This document shows, one piece after another, positions 22,733-31,438 of a DNA stretch of 43,455 nucleotides. Origin of the DNA: CABHOJ01 sp965649545 (GTDB lineage: Bacteria > Pseudomonadota > Gammaproteobacteria > Burkholderiales > Methylophilaceae); contig CBFGLF010000002.1 in assembly GCA_965649545.1 (NCBI GenBank), positions 1 through 43,455 of the forward strand, in the 5' to 3' direction. Under the pieces are notes generated by a model. It searched no databases. It was not told where the DNA came from and was given only the letters and a program-made list of their open reading frames with translations. The translations under genes were made by a program, and so were the position numbers. The number at the start of each line of letters is the position of its first letter. Position 1 is the first letter of the stretch.

Positions 22733-24080
22733 GGGGTTTTCCTTTTGGTTTCTCATTCGGATCGATCGGTTGCGGGTCGAGCACGGCGACCGTCAGGTTG
22801 TCGCGATTGAAGTATTTCTTCGCCACGTCCTGCACCTGTTGCGGGGTCACGGCGCTGAGCTTGGCCGGGTAATCCTTGAGGATGCGCCATGAAAAACCGC
22901 TGATCTCCAGTCGACCGATCTGCATGCTCTGGTAGAAGGTCGAGTCACGTTGATAGACATCGGCCGCGATGACTTGCGCCTTGACGCGCTGCAACTCCTC
23001 CTCGGTCACACCGGATTCCTTGATGCGCTCGATCTCCTGCAATAACGCGGTCTCCAGTTCTTCGATGGTCTTGCCTTCGCTTGGCGTGCCTTCGAGCTCG
23101 AAGGTGCTGCTGCGGCTACGCTGAATGATGTCATAGCCGGCACCGACATCGACCGCGATACGCTGTTCGCGCACCAGCGCCTGGTTGAGACGCGCCGAAC
23201 TGTTCCCGTCGAGCACACCCGCGAGTATCTGCAAGGCGAACGGCTCCCAGTCCTTCTCCGGATCCTTCAGACCAGGTACGTGATAGCCCATCTGGATAGA
23301 CGGCAACTTGGCTGGCGCTTTCACGACCACGCGCCGTTCACCCTTTTGCTCGGGTTCGGTTTGCGGTTTGCGTTCGGGCAACTTGCGCGATTTGATCGGC
23401 CCATAATATTGCTTGGCCAGGCGATAGACTTCCTGCGCGTTCACATCGCCGGCGATCACCAGTACCGCATTATTGGGGGCGTACCAGGTGCGGTACCACT
23501 CACGCGCGTCCTCCGCCTTCATGTTCTCGAGGTCGTTCATCCAGCCGACGATGGGACGGCCGTATGGATGGGCCGTGTAGGCCGCCGCGTTGAACTGCTC
23601 GTTCAACATGCCGGCAGGTTTATCCTCGGTGCGCCAGCGCCGCTCTTCCATCACGACCTTGATCTCCTTGGCGAACTCTTCGTCGGTCAATCGCAGATTC
23701 GCCATGCGATCGGCTTCCATCTTCATCGCCAGCGGTAGCTGGGATTTCTCCAGCTGTTGGTAGTAGGCCGTGTAATCCTGTCCGGTGAAGGCGTTCTCCC
23801 GGCCACCCGCCGCTGCGATGATGCGTGAGAACTGGCCAGGTTTGATCTTCTTGGTACCCTTGAACATCATGTGCTCCAGCACATGCGCCACACCGGATTT
23901 GCCGTTGACCTCATCGACCGCGCCTGCGCGATACCAGATCTGCTGTACCACCACGGGTGAGCGATGATCTTCCTGGACGATGAGACGCAAGCCGTTGGGC
24001 AGCTTGAATTCCTGAATATCGGCCGCACTTGCAAGGGATGGCGACAGGGCCAGGATCAGTAATATTGCTCGAATCAACAC
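22722..24080 (-). CDS. M16 zinc peptidase, catalytic subunit
   Basis: A 452-residue pitrilysin-family metallopeptidase with a signal peptide ending near ALSPSLASA. The inverted zinc site HVLEH is at residues 66-70, with further acidic ligand candidates in EIKVVMEERRWR. The N-terminal ELP-like fold is followed by a second homologous half. It probably works as a heterodimer with the degenerate partner encoded by the overlapping next gene. The start is GTG, preceded by AAAAGGAGA at nine bases. A perfect TATAAT lies 27 bases upstream within a short palindrome. The histidine-containing tail (KGKPHAH) is minor. Confidence 0.93.
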   Translation of the reverse strand: MLIRAILLILALSPSLASAADIQEFKLPNGLRLIVQEDHRSPVVVQQIWYRAGAVDEVNGKSGVAHVLEHMMFKGTKKIKPGQFSRIIAAAGGRENAFTGQDYTAYYQQLEKSQLPLAMKMEADRMANLRLTDEEFAKEIKVVMEERRWRTEDKPAGMLNEQFNAAAYTAHPYGRPIVGWMNDLENMKAEDAREWYRTWYAPNNAVLVIAGDVNAQEVYRLAKQYYGPIKSRKLPERKPQTEPEQKGERRVVVKAPAKLPSIQMGYHVPGLKDPEKDWEPFALQILAGVLDGNSSARLNQALVREQRIAVDVGAGYDIIQRSRSSTFELEGTPSEGKTIEELETALLQEIERIKESGVTEEELQRVKAQVIAADVYQRDSTFYQSMQIGRLEISGFSWRILKDYPAKLSAVTPQQVQDVAKKYFNRDNLTVAVLDPQPIDPNEKPKGKPHAH

Positions 24081-24101
24081 GTTGTTATTCTCCTTTTAGC
24101 T

Positions 24102-24117
24102 GCGGCATTATAGCCGC
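24102..24117 (-). promoter_or_regulatory. -10 box within a palindrome before the M16 operon
   Basis: On the minus strand the sequence GCGGC-TATAAT-GCCGC is a perfect palindrome arm pair around a consensus -10 hexamer. A well-spaced -35 is not visible. The symmetry around the -10 makes it a possible operator or a structure at the transcript start. Confidence 0.5.
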
Positions 24118-24171
24118 CGCCCTCATACGTGGTTCGCAAACCAGGCGACGCGAACCAGAGACTTACGAAAA

Positions 24172-24189
24172 GCCATGTTGTGACATGGC
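24172..24189. repeat. Short perfect hairpin upstream of ftsY
   Basis: GCCATGT-TGTG-ACATGGC is a 7-bp perfect inverted repeat with a 4-base loop in the divergent gap between the M16 operon and ftsY. It lies upstream of the likely ftsY promoter, so it is more likely a protein site or the end of a leader than part of the ftsY mRNA. Confidence 0.45.
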
Positions 24190-24207
24190 ATGCCCCGCGT
24201 TAGTTCG

Positions 24208-24236
24208 TGGCAACCGAGACTGATTGCGTCTAAAAT
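24208..24236 (+). promoter_or_regulatory. Possible promoter of ftsY-ftsE-ftsX
   Basis: TAAAAT (24231-24236) is a good -10. TGGCAA seventeen bases upstream (24208-24213) is a weak -35. It lies 27 bases before the ftsY ATG. The strength of the -35 is doubtful. Confidence 0.45.
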
Positions 24237-24262
24237 AAGGTTCATAGATCACGCAGGCCACC

Positions 24263-25294
24263 ATGTTCGATTTCCTCAAAAAAGATAAGCCCACACCCCC
24301 AGCCCCTGTCACGCCGGAACCCACTGCGACCCCTGTGACAGCGACACCGGTGACAGCGACTTCAACGACAGAGAAGCCTGTACAGTCGCCGTCCTGGACC
24401 GAACGGCTGAAACAAGGCCTGGCGAAGACCCGTAGCCAGCTCGGCAGCCAGCTGGCTGGCCTGTTCGGCGGCGGCAAGATCGACGAGAACGTCTATGAAG
24501 AACTCGAGACCATCCTGCTGACCTCGGATATCGGCGTGAACGCCACACAGACCTTGCTCGAGAACATCCGCGGCCGGGTCAAACGACAGAATCTCAACGA
24601 CACCACCCAGTTGCGCCAGGCATTGAAGGAAGCGCTGCTCGAGTTGCTGTCGCCACTCGAGCGCCCGCTCGATACCACAGGTGCGACCCCGTTCGTCATC
24701 ATGCTCGCCGGCGTCAACGGCGCAGGCAAGACCACCACCATCGGCAAGCTGGCCCACCTGTTCCAGGCCCAGGGCAAATCGGTGTTGATCGCGGCAGGCG
24801 ATACCTTCCGCGCCGCCGCGCGTGAACAATTGCAGGCCTGGGGTGAGCGCAATCAAGTGCATGTCGTCTCGCAGGATGGAGGCGACCCTGCCGCGGTGAT
24901 CTTCGATGCCGTCAATTCGGCCAGGGCCAAGGGCATCGATATCGTCCTGGCCGACACCGCCGGCCGCCTGCCGACCCAGCTCAACCTGATGGAGGAGATC
25001 CGCAAGGTGCAACGCGTGATCGACAAGGCCCTGCCGGGTGCGCCGCATGAAGTGCTGCTGGTACTCGATGCCAACACCGGGCAGAATGCGGTCATGCAGG
25101 TCAAGGCTTTCGACGATGCGCTGAAAGTCAGCGGCCTCGTCCTCAGCAAGCTGGACGGCAGTGCGAAGGGCGGTGTCATCGCTGCCATCGCTCAGTCCAG
25201 GCCGATCCCGGTGCGCTATATCGGCGTCGGCGAATCGATCGGTGACCTGCGTCCTTTCAAGGCCAGTGAATTTGTGGATGCATTATTCGAATGA
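24263..25294 (+). CDS. ftsY: Signal recognition particle receptor FtsY
   Basis: A 343-residue SRP GTPase that docks ribosome-nascent-chain complexes at the inner membrane. The N-terminal A region is short (about 45 residues), rich in Pro, Thr and Ala, and contains a small tandem repeat (TPVTATPVTA). The N domain follows, then the G domain with GVNGAGKTTTIGKLA (G1), DTFRAAAREQL, DTAGRLPTQ (G3), and SKLDGSAKGG. The C-terminal GVGESIGDLRPFKASEFVDALF is diagnostic. ftsE starts inside its stop codon (ATGA), giving translational coupling. Confidence 0.98.
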   Translation: MFDFLKKDKPTPPAPVTPEPTATPVTATPVTATSTTEKPVQSPSWTERLKQGLAKTRSQLGSQLAGLFGGGKIDENVYEELETILLTSDIGVNATQTLLENIRGRVKRQNLNDTTQLRQALKEALLELLSPLERPLDTTGATPFVIMLAGVNGAGKTTTIGKLAHLFQAQGKSVLIAAGDTFRAAAREQLQAWGERNQVHVVSQDGGDPAAVIFDAVNSARAKGIDIVLADTAGRLPTQLNLMEEIRKVQRVIDKALPGAPHEVLLVLDANTGQNAVMQVKAFDDALKVSGLVLSKLDGSAKGGVIAAIAQSRPIPVRYIGVGESIGDLRPFKASEFVDALFE

Positions 25295-25971
25295 TCAAGT
25301 TCGACCAAGTCAGCAAACGCTATCCCGGCAGCAACCAGGCCTTGACCAACATCAGCTTCCAGATCGAGCTGGGTGAACTCGTCTTCGTCACCGGCCACTC
25401 CGGCGCCGGCAAGAGCACCCTGCTCAAACTGATGGCGGCCATCGAGCGGCCGACCACGGGCACGGTATTGATCGGCAACCAGAACGTCAGCAAAGTGAAG
25501 CCTGCAGCCCTGCCCTACCTGCGCCGCAAGTTCGGCCTGGTCTTCCAGGACCATAAGCTGCTCTACGACCGCAACTGCTTCGAGAACGTGGCGCTACCTC
25601 TTTATATCAACGGCGTGACCGGTAGCGAGGCCGGTAAGCGTATACGCGCGGCACTCGACAAAGTTGGCCTGCTGAACAAGGAGAAGGCGATGCCGATCAC
25701 GCTCTCTGGTGGCGAACAGCAACGACTCGCCATCGCCCGCGCCGTCGTCAGCCGTCCCTCCATCCTCATCGCCGACGAGCCGACAGGCAATCTGGACGAG
25801 ACCTATGCCGGCGAGATCCTGTCGCTGTTCCATGCGTTCCATCAGGTCGGCGTGACCGTCATCGTCGCCACCCATGACGCGCAGGGCATTTCCGGCAATC
25901 ACAAGATCCTGCGACTCCATCATGGGGAATTGATGCAGGCAGCCCCAGCGACCGGAGCCGCCATCTCATGA
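25291..25971 (+). CDS. ftsE: Cell-division ABC ATPase FtsE
   Basis: A 226-residue ABC ATPase that with FtsX controls periplasmic peptidoglycan hydrolase activation at the septum. Walker A is GHSGAGKST, the Q-loop lies in FGLVFQDHKLL, the signature is LSGGEQQRLAIARA, and Walker B is ILIADEPTGNLD, followed by a switch His in VATHD. Length is standard. It overlaps both ftsY and ftsX by 4 bases. Confidence 0.97.
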   Translation: MIKFDQVSKRYPGSNQALTNISFQIELGELVFVTGHSGAGKSTLLKLMAAIERPTTGTVLIGNQNVSKVKPAALPYLRRKFGLVFQDHKLLYDRNCFENVALPLYINGVTGSEAGKRIRAALDKVGLLNKEKAMPITLSGGEQQRLAIARAVVSRPSILIADEPTGNLDETYAGEILSLFHAFHQVGVTVIVATHDAQGISGNHKILRLHHGELMQAAPATGAAIS

Positions 25972-26870
25972 GACAGTGGATCAACCAACATGCACAGGCA
26001 TTGCGCGCAGTGTTGTCGCGCATGCGCCGCAACCTGCTCGCCACGTTGATGATGTTCGGCGTCATGGGCGTCGCGCTCTCGCTCCCCGGGGTGCTCTACG
26101 TCGTTGCCGACAATCTCACCCGCCTTGCCGGTAGCGTCCAGAGCGAGCCGCAGATCAGCCTCTTCCTCAAGCTCGATATCGACGCCGAGACGACCGCTGC
26201 CATCGAGCAAAGACTCAAGACCCACGACGAAGTGGAAAGCTACCAGTTCGTGGGCAAGGACGCGGCCTGGGAGCAGCTCCAGCAGAGCGCACAGGCTGTC
26301 GCCACCAGCATCGACAAGAACCCCTTGCCTGACGCTTTCTTCATCAAGCCACGACAACTCATGCCGGAAACGGTAGAGCGCCTGCTCGACGAGATGCAGC
26401 AGTGGCCGGGAGTCGAACACGCGCAAGCGGACGCCGCCTGGATCAAGCGGCTGCATGCGGTACTGGCGCTAGGACAAAAAGCGGCTGCCGTCCTGGCGGG
26501 GCTGCTCGGCCTCGCGCTGATCGCCATCATCGGTAACACCATCCGGTTGCAGATCCTCACCCAGCGCGAGGAGATCGAGGTCAGCAAGCTGATCGGCGCC
26601 ACCGACCGCTTCATCCGTCGCCCGTTCCTTTACGCCGGCACGCTCTACGGTTTGGGGGGCGGTCTGGCCGCCTGGTTGTTGCTGGCGGGGATCGTCACCC
26701 TGTTCAATTATTCGGTCGGGGACATCGCCCAGCTCTATGCCGCCAATTTCACGCTGGAACTCCCTGCCCCTGTCGTCAACCTGGCGATGATAGGCAGCGC
26801 CGTGGTGCTGGGTTGGCTCGCCTCGTATATCGCCGTCAACCGCGCACTGGCAAGCATGCAGAGCCGTTAG
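25968..26870 (+). CDS. ftsX: Cell-division permease-like protein FtsX
   Basis: A 300-residue inner-membrane protein with four transmembrane segments, partner of FtsE. A cytosolic N-terminus and the first span (LLATLMMFGVMGVALSLPGVLYVV) are followed by a periplasmic domain of about 110 residues that in E. coli contacts EnvC. Three more spans follow, with the FtsX motif GNTIRLQILTQREEIEVSKLIGA between them. The C-terminal LGWLASYIAVNRAL is typical. The next gene starts about 90 bases later. Confidence 0.96.
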   Translation: MRQWINQHAQALRAVLSRMRRNLLATLMMFGVMGVALSLPGVLYVVADNLTRLAGSVQSEPQISLFLKLDIDAETTAAIEQRLKTHDEVESYQFVGKDAAWEQLQQSAQAVATSIDKNPLPDAFFIKPRQLMPETVERLLDEMQQWPGVEHAQADAAWIKRLHAVLALGQKAAAVLAGLLGLALIAIIGNTIRLQILTQREEIEVSKLIGATDRFIRRPFLYAGTLYGLGGGLAAWLLLAGIVTLFNYSVGDIAQLYAANFTLELPAPVVNLAMIGSAVVLGWLASYIAVNRALASMQSR

Positions 26871-26960
26871 TCCGGTACCCGGCCCCGCAGATTGCGGTGC
26901 AGATGGATTTTTTGTGCGTCACCAGAGTCTGTCTCACTATCTACGTTCATAGGATCACGC

Positions 26961-27911
26961 TTGCGCCAGACATCGGCCTCCCCTGTCAATTCAGCTTTCC
27001 AGCCCGAAGACGCGCGGGCTGCGGCTGTGCCTATCTGGGACCTGCCTAACCGGGTCGATTACACCGTACAGATCAATATCAGCCGCAACACGCTGATCGC
27101 TATCTGCTTCTCGATCCTGCTGCACCTGCTGATCCTGTTCCTGCTCAATCCCCGCGCCTTGCTGCCCGAAGGCATCGATGGCAAACCCCAGCCGATCACC
27201 GTCACGCTCAATGCGCCTGTCAAGCAAGCCGCGCCTGAGCCAGCGATCGAAACGCCACCGGCACCGCCCGAGATCGAGCGCCCGCAACCGCCTAAACCCA
27301 AAGCCCCTATCGTCAAGGCAAAGCCGAAGCCGGACAATCGGGAGGTGATGGCCGTCGAAAAACCGAGTCCGGATGTCGTGCAAAGACCGCAGGAGCCTGT
27401 CAGAGCGCCGCCGTCCGAGGTGGAATCCGCACCAACGGACATGATGTCTTATGTGAATGCGGCACGTGCGAAGCGTGAAGCAGCCGAGAATTACGCGGCA
27501 CGCATCAATGCCGATGCCGCCGCCAAGGAACGTCAGCCAACCGAGGACGAACTGCGGACGGCCGCGATCAAGCGCAACCTGCAGCAATCCGGCACCAATG
27601 GCATCTTCCAGATCATCAGCAAGAACAACCGCTCGGCGGTGTTCGCCTTCCATGGCTGGAAACGCGATTTCAGTTACAACAGGCGTGAGGTGGTGCAAGT
27701 GGACGCTGGGCCGGGAGAAGATATCGAACGCCTGGTCATCCGTCGCATGATCAAGCTGATCCGCGAGCACGAGCAAGGCTATTTCACCTGGGAATCCTAT
27801 CGCCTCGGCCGTACTGTCACGCTCTCCGCGAAGCCTGAGGATAACGCGGGGCTGGAGGACTTCCTGATCCAGGAGATCTTCGGCACTGCCCAACGCTTCC
27901 CGCTCGGCTAG
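26961..27911 (+). CDS. Proline-rich single-span protein, TonB-like in form
   Basis: A 316-residue protein I do not recognise as a named family. A short cytosolic N-terminus precedes one membrane span (LIAICFSILLHLLILFLL). A periplasmic linker rich in Pro, Lys, Ala and Glu (roughly residues 75-155, with PPAPPEIERPQPPKPKAP) spans outward to an alpha/beta C-terminal domain of about 140 residues (DELRTAAIKRNLQQSG to the end). The layout resembles TonB or TolA, but the C-terminal domain lacks the usual TonB YP motif. The start is uncertain: TTG at 26961 has AGGA at good spacing, a TTG at 26892 is possible, and no ATG precedes the span. It follows ftsX on the same strand and precedes rpoH, so it may be part of the ftsYEX transcript. 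Confidence 0.65.
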   Translation: MRQTSASPVNSAFQPEDARAAAVPIWDLPNRVDYTVQINISRNTLIAICFSILLHLLILFLLNPRALLPEGIDGKPQPITVTLNAPVKQAAPEPAIETPPAPPEIERPQPPKPKAPIVKAKPKPDNREVMAVEKPSPDVVQRPQEPVRAPPSEVESAPTDMMSYVNAARAKREAAENYAARINADAAAKERQPTEDELRTAAIKRNLQQSGTNGIFQIISKNNRSAVFAFHGWKRDFSYNRREVVQVDAGPGEDIERLVIRRMIKLIREHEQGYFTWESYRLGRTVTLSAKPEDNAGLEDFLIQEIFGTAQRFPLG

Positions 27912-27940
27912 CAAGACCAATCAGTTGAAACTTTCCACGA

Positions 27941-27967
27941 CTAGCACTCTCTAAACGAGAGTGCTAA
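27941..27967 (+). promoter_or_regulatory. CIRCE operator (HrcA site) upstream of rpoH
   Basis: CTAGCACTC-N9-GAGTGCTAA differs from the CIRCE consensus TTAGCACTC-N9-GAGTGCTAA at a single base. CIRCE is the binding site of the heat-shock repressor HrcA. It lies 28 bases before the rpoH ATG and overlaps the candidate -10, so repression by HrcA is expected. CIRCE on rpoH has been described for Betaproteobacteria by comparative genomics, which supports the class assignment. Confidence 0.93.
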
Positions 27968-27970
27968 AAT
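27962..27970 (+). promoter_or_regulatory. Extended -10 of the rpoH promoter
   Basis: TGC-TAAAAT is a canonical extended -10 element overlapping the right half of CIRCE, 25 bases before the start codon. No good -35 is present at 17 bases, as is common with extended -10 promoters. TTGAAA at 27925-27930 may instead serve as the -35 of an alternative start site. Confidence 0.6.
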
Positions 27971-27994
27971 TGTCTTCATGAGAGGAACGCATCA

Positions 27995-28849
<855 letters not shown>

Positions 28850-28890
28850 CGCGCTGAACACTACCCGCTCGGTGGTGTTAGTCCAACAAT

Positions 28891-28918
28891 AAAAAAGGCT
28901 GCCTAGGCAGCCTTTTTT
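28891..28918. terminator. Bidirectional terminator between rpoH and the dynamin-ccoS operon
   Basis: A perfect palindrome of 28 bases: six A, GGCTGC-CTAG-GCAGCC, six T. It ends rpoH on the plus strand and the convergent microprotein gene on the minus strand, whose stop lies 27 bases away. Confidence 0.93.
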
Positions 28919-28944
28919 ATTGCACTTGATTCAGTCCGAATGCA

Positions 28945-29046
28945 TCAACCGAAGATGATGACTGACAACGCGCTCAACCAGGACATGATGATCAGACCGA
29001 CAGTGATGGTCAGTGGCAGATTATCAAAAGTGAAATGGGATTTCAT
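28945..29046 (-). CDS. 33-residue membrane microprotein downstream of ccoS
   Basis: A short open frame beginning MKSHFTFDNLPLTI, followed by a hydrophobic span (VGLIIMSWLSALSVIIF) and ending in Gly. AGAGGT lies five bases before the ATG, a strong ribosome site. It starts 14 bases after the ccoS stop and ends 27 bases before a terminator, so operon membership is well supported. A single predicted span and position after a cbb3-oxidase assembly gene suggest a small oxidase subunit or assembly factor in the manner of CcoM of Pseudomonas stutzeri. I cannot show sequence homology to CcoM. It could also be a standalone membrane peptide. Confidence 0.7.
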   Translation of the reverse strand: MKSHFTFDNLPLTITVGLIIMSWLSALSVIIFG

Positions 29047-29060
29047 AACGACCTCTTGCA

Positions 29061-29270
29061 TTAATTTCCGTCAATTTTAGTCTGTTCTGGCGGCTGCTTC
29101 AAGCGATTGAACGGGATCATCGGATCATCGTCATCCATCAGGATGCGCTGAGCCGGTCCCTCCATGTCGTCATATTGCCCGTTCTTGATGGCCCACAGGA
29201 TGCCTGCCGCCGCGATCGCAACGAACAACACGGTAACGCCCAGCAAGAACAGCGTGGTGGTGAGGGTCAT
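29061..29270 (-). CDS. ccoS: cbb3-type cytochrome oxidase assembly protein CcoS
   Basis: A 69-residue membrane protein with one N-terminal span (TLFLLGVTVLFVAIAAAGILWAI) and the family signature NGQYDDMEGPAQRILMDDD just after it. CcoS is needed for maturation (cofactor insertion) of cbb3 oxidase, with CcoI as copper transporter. The ccoNOP and ccoGHI genes are not in this window. Its ATG is inside the stop codon of the dynamin-like gene (ATGA), so it is translationally coupled to a gene not usually linked with oxidase maturation. The microprotein gene follows. Confidence 0.93.
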   Translation of the reverse strand: MTLTTTLFLLGVTVLFVAIAAAGILWAIKNGQYDDMEGPAQRILMDDDDPMIPFNRLKQPPEQTKIDGN

Positions 29271-31228
29271 GCGGCTTTAGCGGCCTTGCCTTCCGTGTCG
29301 AACTCCAGGGCATTCTTCATGTGCTGGCGCAGGATCTTGAGATCCGCCACCTGTGCCTGGATGCTCTTCTCGATGCTTTCCAGTTCGCCGATACGGTCTT
29401 CCAGCGTGTCGGTCGCCTTATAGATGCGCTTGATGCTCTCAAGGCGACGGCGCAACTGCAGCTGATGTTCCCGCACCTGCGATTCCATGGGGGCGATCAC
29501 CGCCTTGAGCCAGTTCTCGACATCGCGATTGGCGACCTCATAGACATGGATGACACGACTCGCCAAGGTCTCGAAGAACTTGGAGGTCAGGGTCATCTTC
29601 TCGTTGGTGATCATGTTGAGCGCGGTATTGAACTGTTCCTTATAGGCACGCTCGAGCTTGGCAAGTTCCTTCTGGTAGCGCAGGGTCGAGAATGAGGGCG
29701 GCTCCGCCTTGCGCAGACCGTGCTCCTTGGAGAACTTCTCGTACATCGCGTCCATCATCTTCTTGATCTCGTCCACTTGTGCGTCCGATTTCACCAGACG
29801 TGCCTTGAGGTCAGCGAAGAAGCTGTCCATCGCACCGCGGATGCTGCGGGTGAAATTCGCCGCGATCATGGTATCGCGAGTCTTGGTGACCTCACTCTTC
29901 AATGCTTCCATGCCGAGCAACGTGAACAGCTGGTTGGTCTGTTGCGAGAAGACGCTACGTAAGGCCTGGAAGCGCTGCAGGCCTTTCTCGAAGTTCTCCT
30001 TATCGATCTTGACCTTGTTCATCATGTGTTCGACAACGTCTTCGTTCTTGCCGCGCAGGCCGCGCAACTCTTCAAGCTGTTCAGCCAGGCCGTGCAGCCG
30101 AGAATCTAGGATCAGGTGAGAACCGCTCAGCAGATCCTCGATCTCACTTTGGGTGTTGTCCCGAACGATCTCCTTCTTGGAGGGGATCAGTTCCTCGGAC
30201 AATGCCTTCTCGAGCTCAGGCAGCCGACTCTTGAGCAACAGCGTGTCATCGCCGCTGACCTTGGCCAGCAGGCCCTTCTGTGCGGAGATCGGGAAGATCT
30301 GGTTAGTGTTGAGGCCAAGCAACTCGGCGCTGGTGGAGACCTGTTTGACGATCTCCTTCTCGATCTCTTTCTCTTCTTTCAGCTCGTCCCACAAGCCGTC
30401 GATCTTGTTGAGGACGGCGAGGCGGCCCTTCTGTTTCCAGCGCGTGCCGCTGATGTACTGACGCCAGACGTCGATCTCGGATTTGGTGACGCCGGTATCG
30501 GCGGCCAGGATGAACAACACCGCGTGGGCGTTCGGCAGCATGTTGAGAGTCAATTCCGGCTCGGTACCGATGGCGTTGAGGCCAGGGGTGTCGAGGATCA
30601 CCAGCCCCTGTTCGAGCAAGGGGTGCGGGAAATTGATCATGGCATAACGCCAGCTCGGGATATTGATGCTGCCGTCGCTATTGAGACTCATGGCGTCGTC
30701 GGAACTGGTGGGGTCGAACAAGCCGTAGCGCTGCGCTTCTTCCTGCGATACGGTCTTGGTGCTGCTGACTTCCTTGAACGCTTCGATCATGCTGTCGCTG
30801 GAATCGACATTGAACTCGAAGACTTTCCATTCCTCGGGATAGCGCTTGTATTCGGTGGTGGTGGCATCGGACGCACGCGTCTCGATCGGCAGCAACTGCA
30901 CGGATGTCGGCTTGCTGGGATCGTACATCAGTTCTGTCGGGCACATCGTGGTACGACCCGCACTGGAAGGCAGCAGGCGTTGGCCGTAATCCGCGAAGAA
31001 GATGGCGTTGATCAGTTCGGATTTACCACGGGAGAATTCAGCGACGAAGGCGACGTTCAGGCGATCTTCACGCAAGCGTTCGAGCAAGTGCGAGATGCGC
31101 TGATCGATCTGGGCATCGTTGAGCTCTTGCTCGTTGAGCCAGCTGCGATAGTCGCAGATGGTATCGACCAGTGCTTTGCGCCACTGCGTATATGCAGCGA
31201 ACTGTTGTCCTAGCTTATTCTCAGCCAT
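29267..31228 (-). CDS. Bacterial dynamin-like GTPase
   Basis: A 653-residue large GTPase of the dynamin superfamily. The P-loop is AEFSRGKS (residues 63-70), with Ala at the first Gly position. A switch I Thr lies in GRTTMCPTE, G3 is LDTPGLN (213-216), and G4 is NKID (274-277). The C-terminal half is long and helical, with several heptad-like stretches (residues 330-420 and 560-640), as in stalk and bundle regions. No clear membrane span is seen. Such proteins tubulate, fuse or repair membranes or help envelope biogenesis; function here is unknown. The start is the ATG with AGGGA six bases before it, 30 bases after a good promoter; 22 further upstream residues are possible but would include the promoter. 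Confidence 0.87.
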   Translation of the reverse strand: MAENKLGQQFAAYTQWRKALVDTICDYRSWLNEQELNDAQIDQRISHLLERLREDRLNVAFVAEFSRGKSELINAIFFADYGQRLLPSSAGRTTMCPTELMYDPSKPTSVQLLPIETRASDATTTEYKRYPEEWKVFEFNVDSSDSMIEAFKEVSSTKTVSQEEAQRYGLFDPTSSDDAMSLNSDGSINIPSWRYAMINFPHPLLEQGLVILDTPGLNAIGTEPELTLNMLPNAHAVLFILAADTGVTKSEIDVWRQYISGTRWKQKGRLAVLNKIDGLWDELKEEKEIEKEIVKQVSTSAELLGLNTNQIFPISAQKGLLAKVSGDDTLLLKSRLPELEKALSEELIPSKKEIVRDNTQSEIEDLLSGSHLILDSRLHGLAEQLEELRGLRGKNEDVVEHMMNKVKIDKENFEKGLQRFQALRSVFSQQTNQLFTLLGMEALKSEVTKTRDTMIAANFTRSIRGAMDSFFADLKARLVKSDAQVDEIKKMMDAMYEKFSKEHGLRKAEPPSFSTLRYQKELAKLERAYKEQFNTALNMITNEKMTLTSKFFETLASRVIHVYEVANRDVENWLKAVIAPMESQVREHQLQLRRRLESIKRIYKATDTLEDRIGELESIEKSIQAQVADLKILRQHMKNALEFDTEGKAAKAA

Positions 31229-31257
31229 GCTTATCCCTGACACCCTTATTTGCTGCA

Positions 31258-31285
31258 ACTGTAGCAGTTTGCCTAAAATAGTCAA
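31258..31285 (-). promoter_or_regulatory. Promoter of the dynamin-ccoS operon
   Basis: On the minus strand TTGACT (31285-31280) and TACAGT (31263-31258) are separated by 16 bases, and TGC directly precedes the -10 (extended -10). It lies 30 bases before the chosen dynamin ATG. The position supports that start over one further upstream. Confidence 0.68.
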
Positions 31286-31404
31286 ATTAATCATACGGCT
31301 AATGGCTACATTTCATGCGGATTTCAGATAAACGGATTCAAAATTGCGATTAACGGTTGAAAATGCCCCGCAACGGCCCTTGCCGCGACCCGCAGTACGC
31401 ATTC

Positions 31405-31413
31405 TGCTATCAT
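31405..31413 (+). promoter_or_regulatory. Extended -10 before the DUF971-ubi genes
   Basis: TGC-TATCAT is an extended -10 located 25 bases upstream of the DUF971 start codon. No -35 at standard spacing is apparent (TTGCCG lies 22 bases away). Confidence 0.5.
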
Positions 31414-31438
31414 CGAAGTTTTATCCATTCGCAGTCAT

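Noticed and set aside
24326..24365. Tandem GTGACAGCGAC repeat in ftsY as a possible regulatory or mobile repeat
   Set aside because: It is only two in-frame copies coding for the Pro/Thr/Ala linker of the FtsY A region, a length-variable disordered segment.
30116..31213. A 365-codon plus-strand frame opposite the dynamin-like gene
   Set aside because: Antisense shadow; the sense frame has P-loop, G3 and G4 motifs in the correct order.
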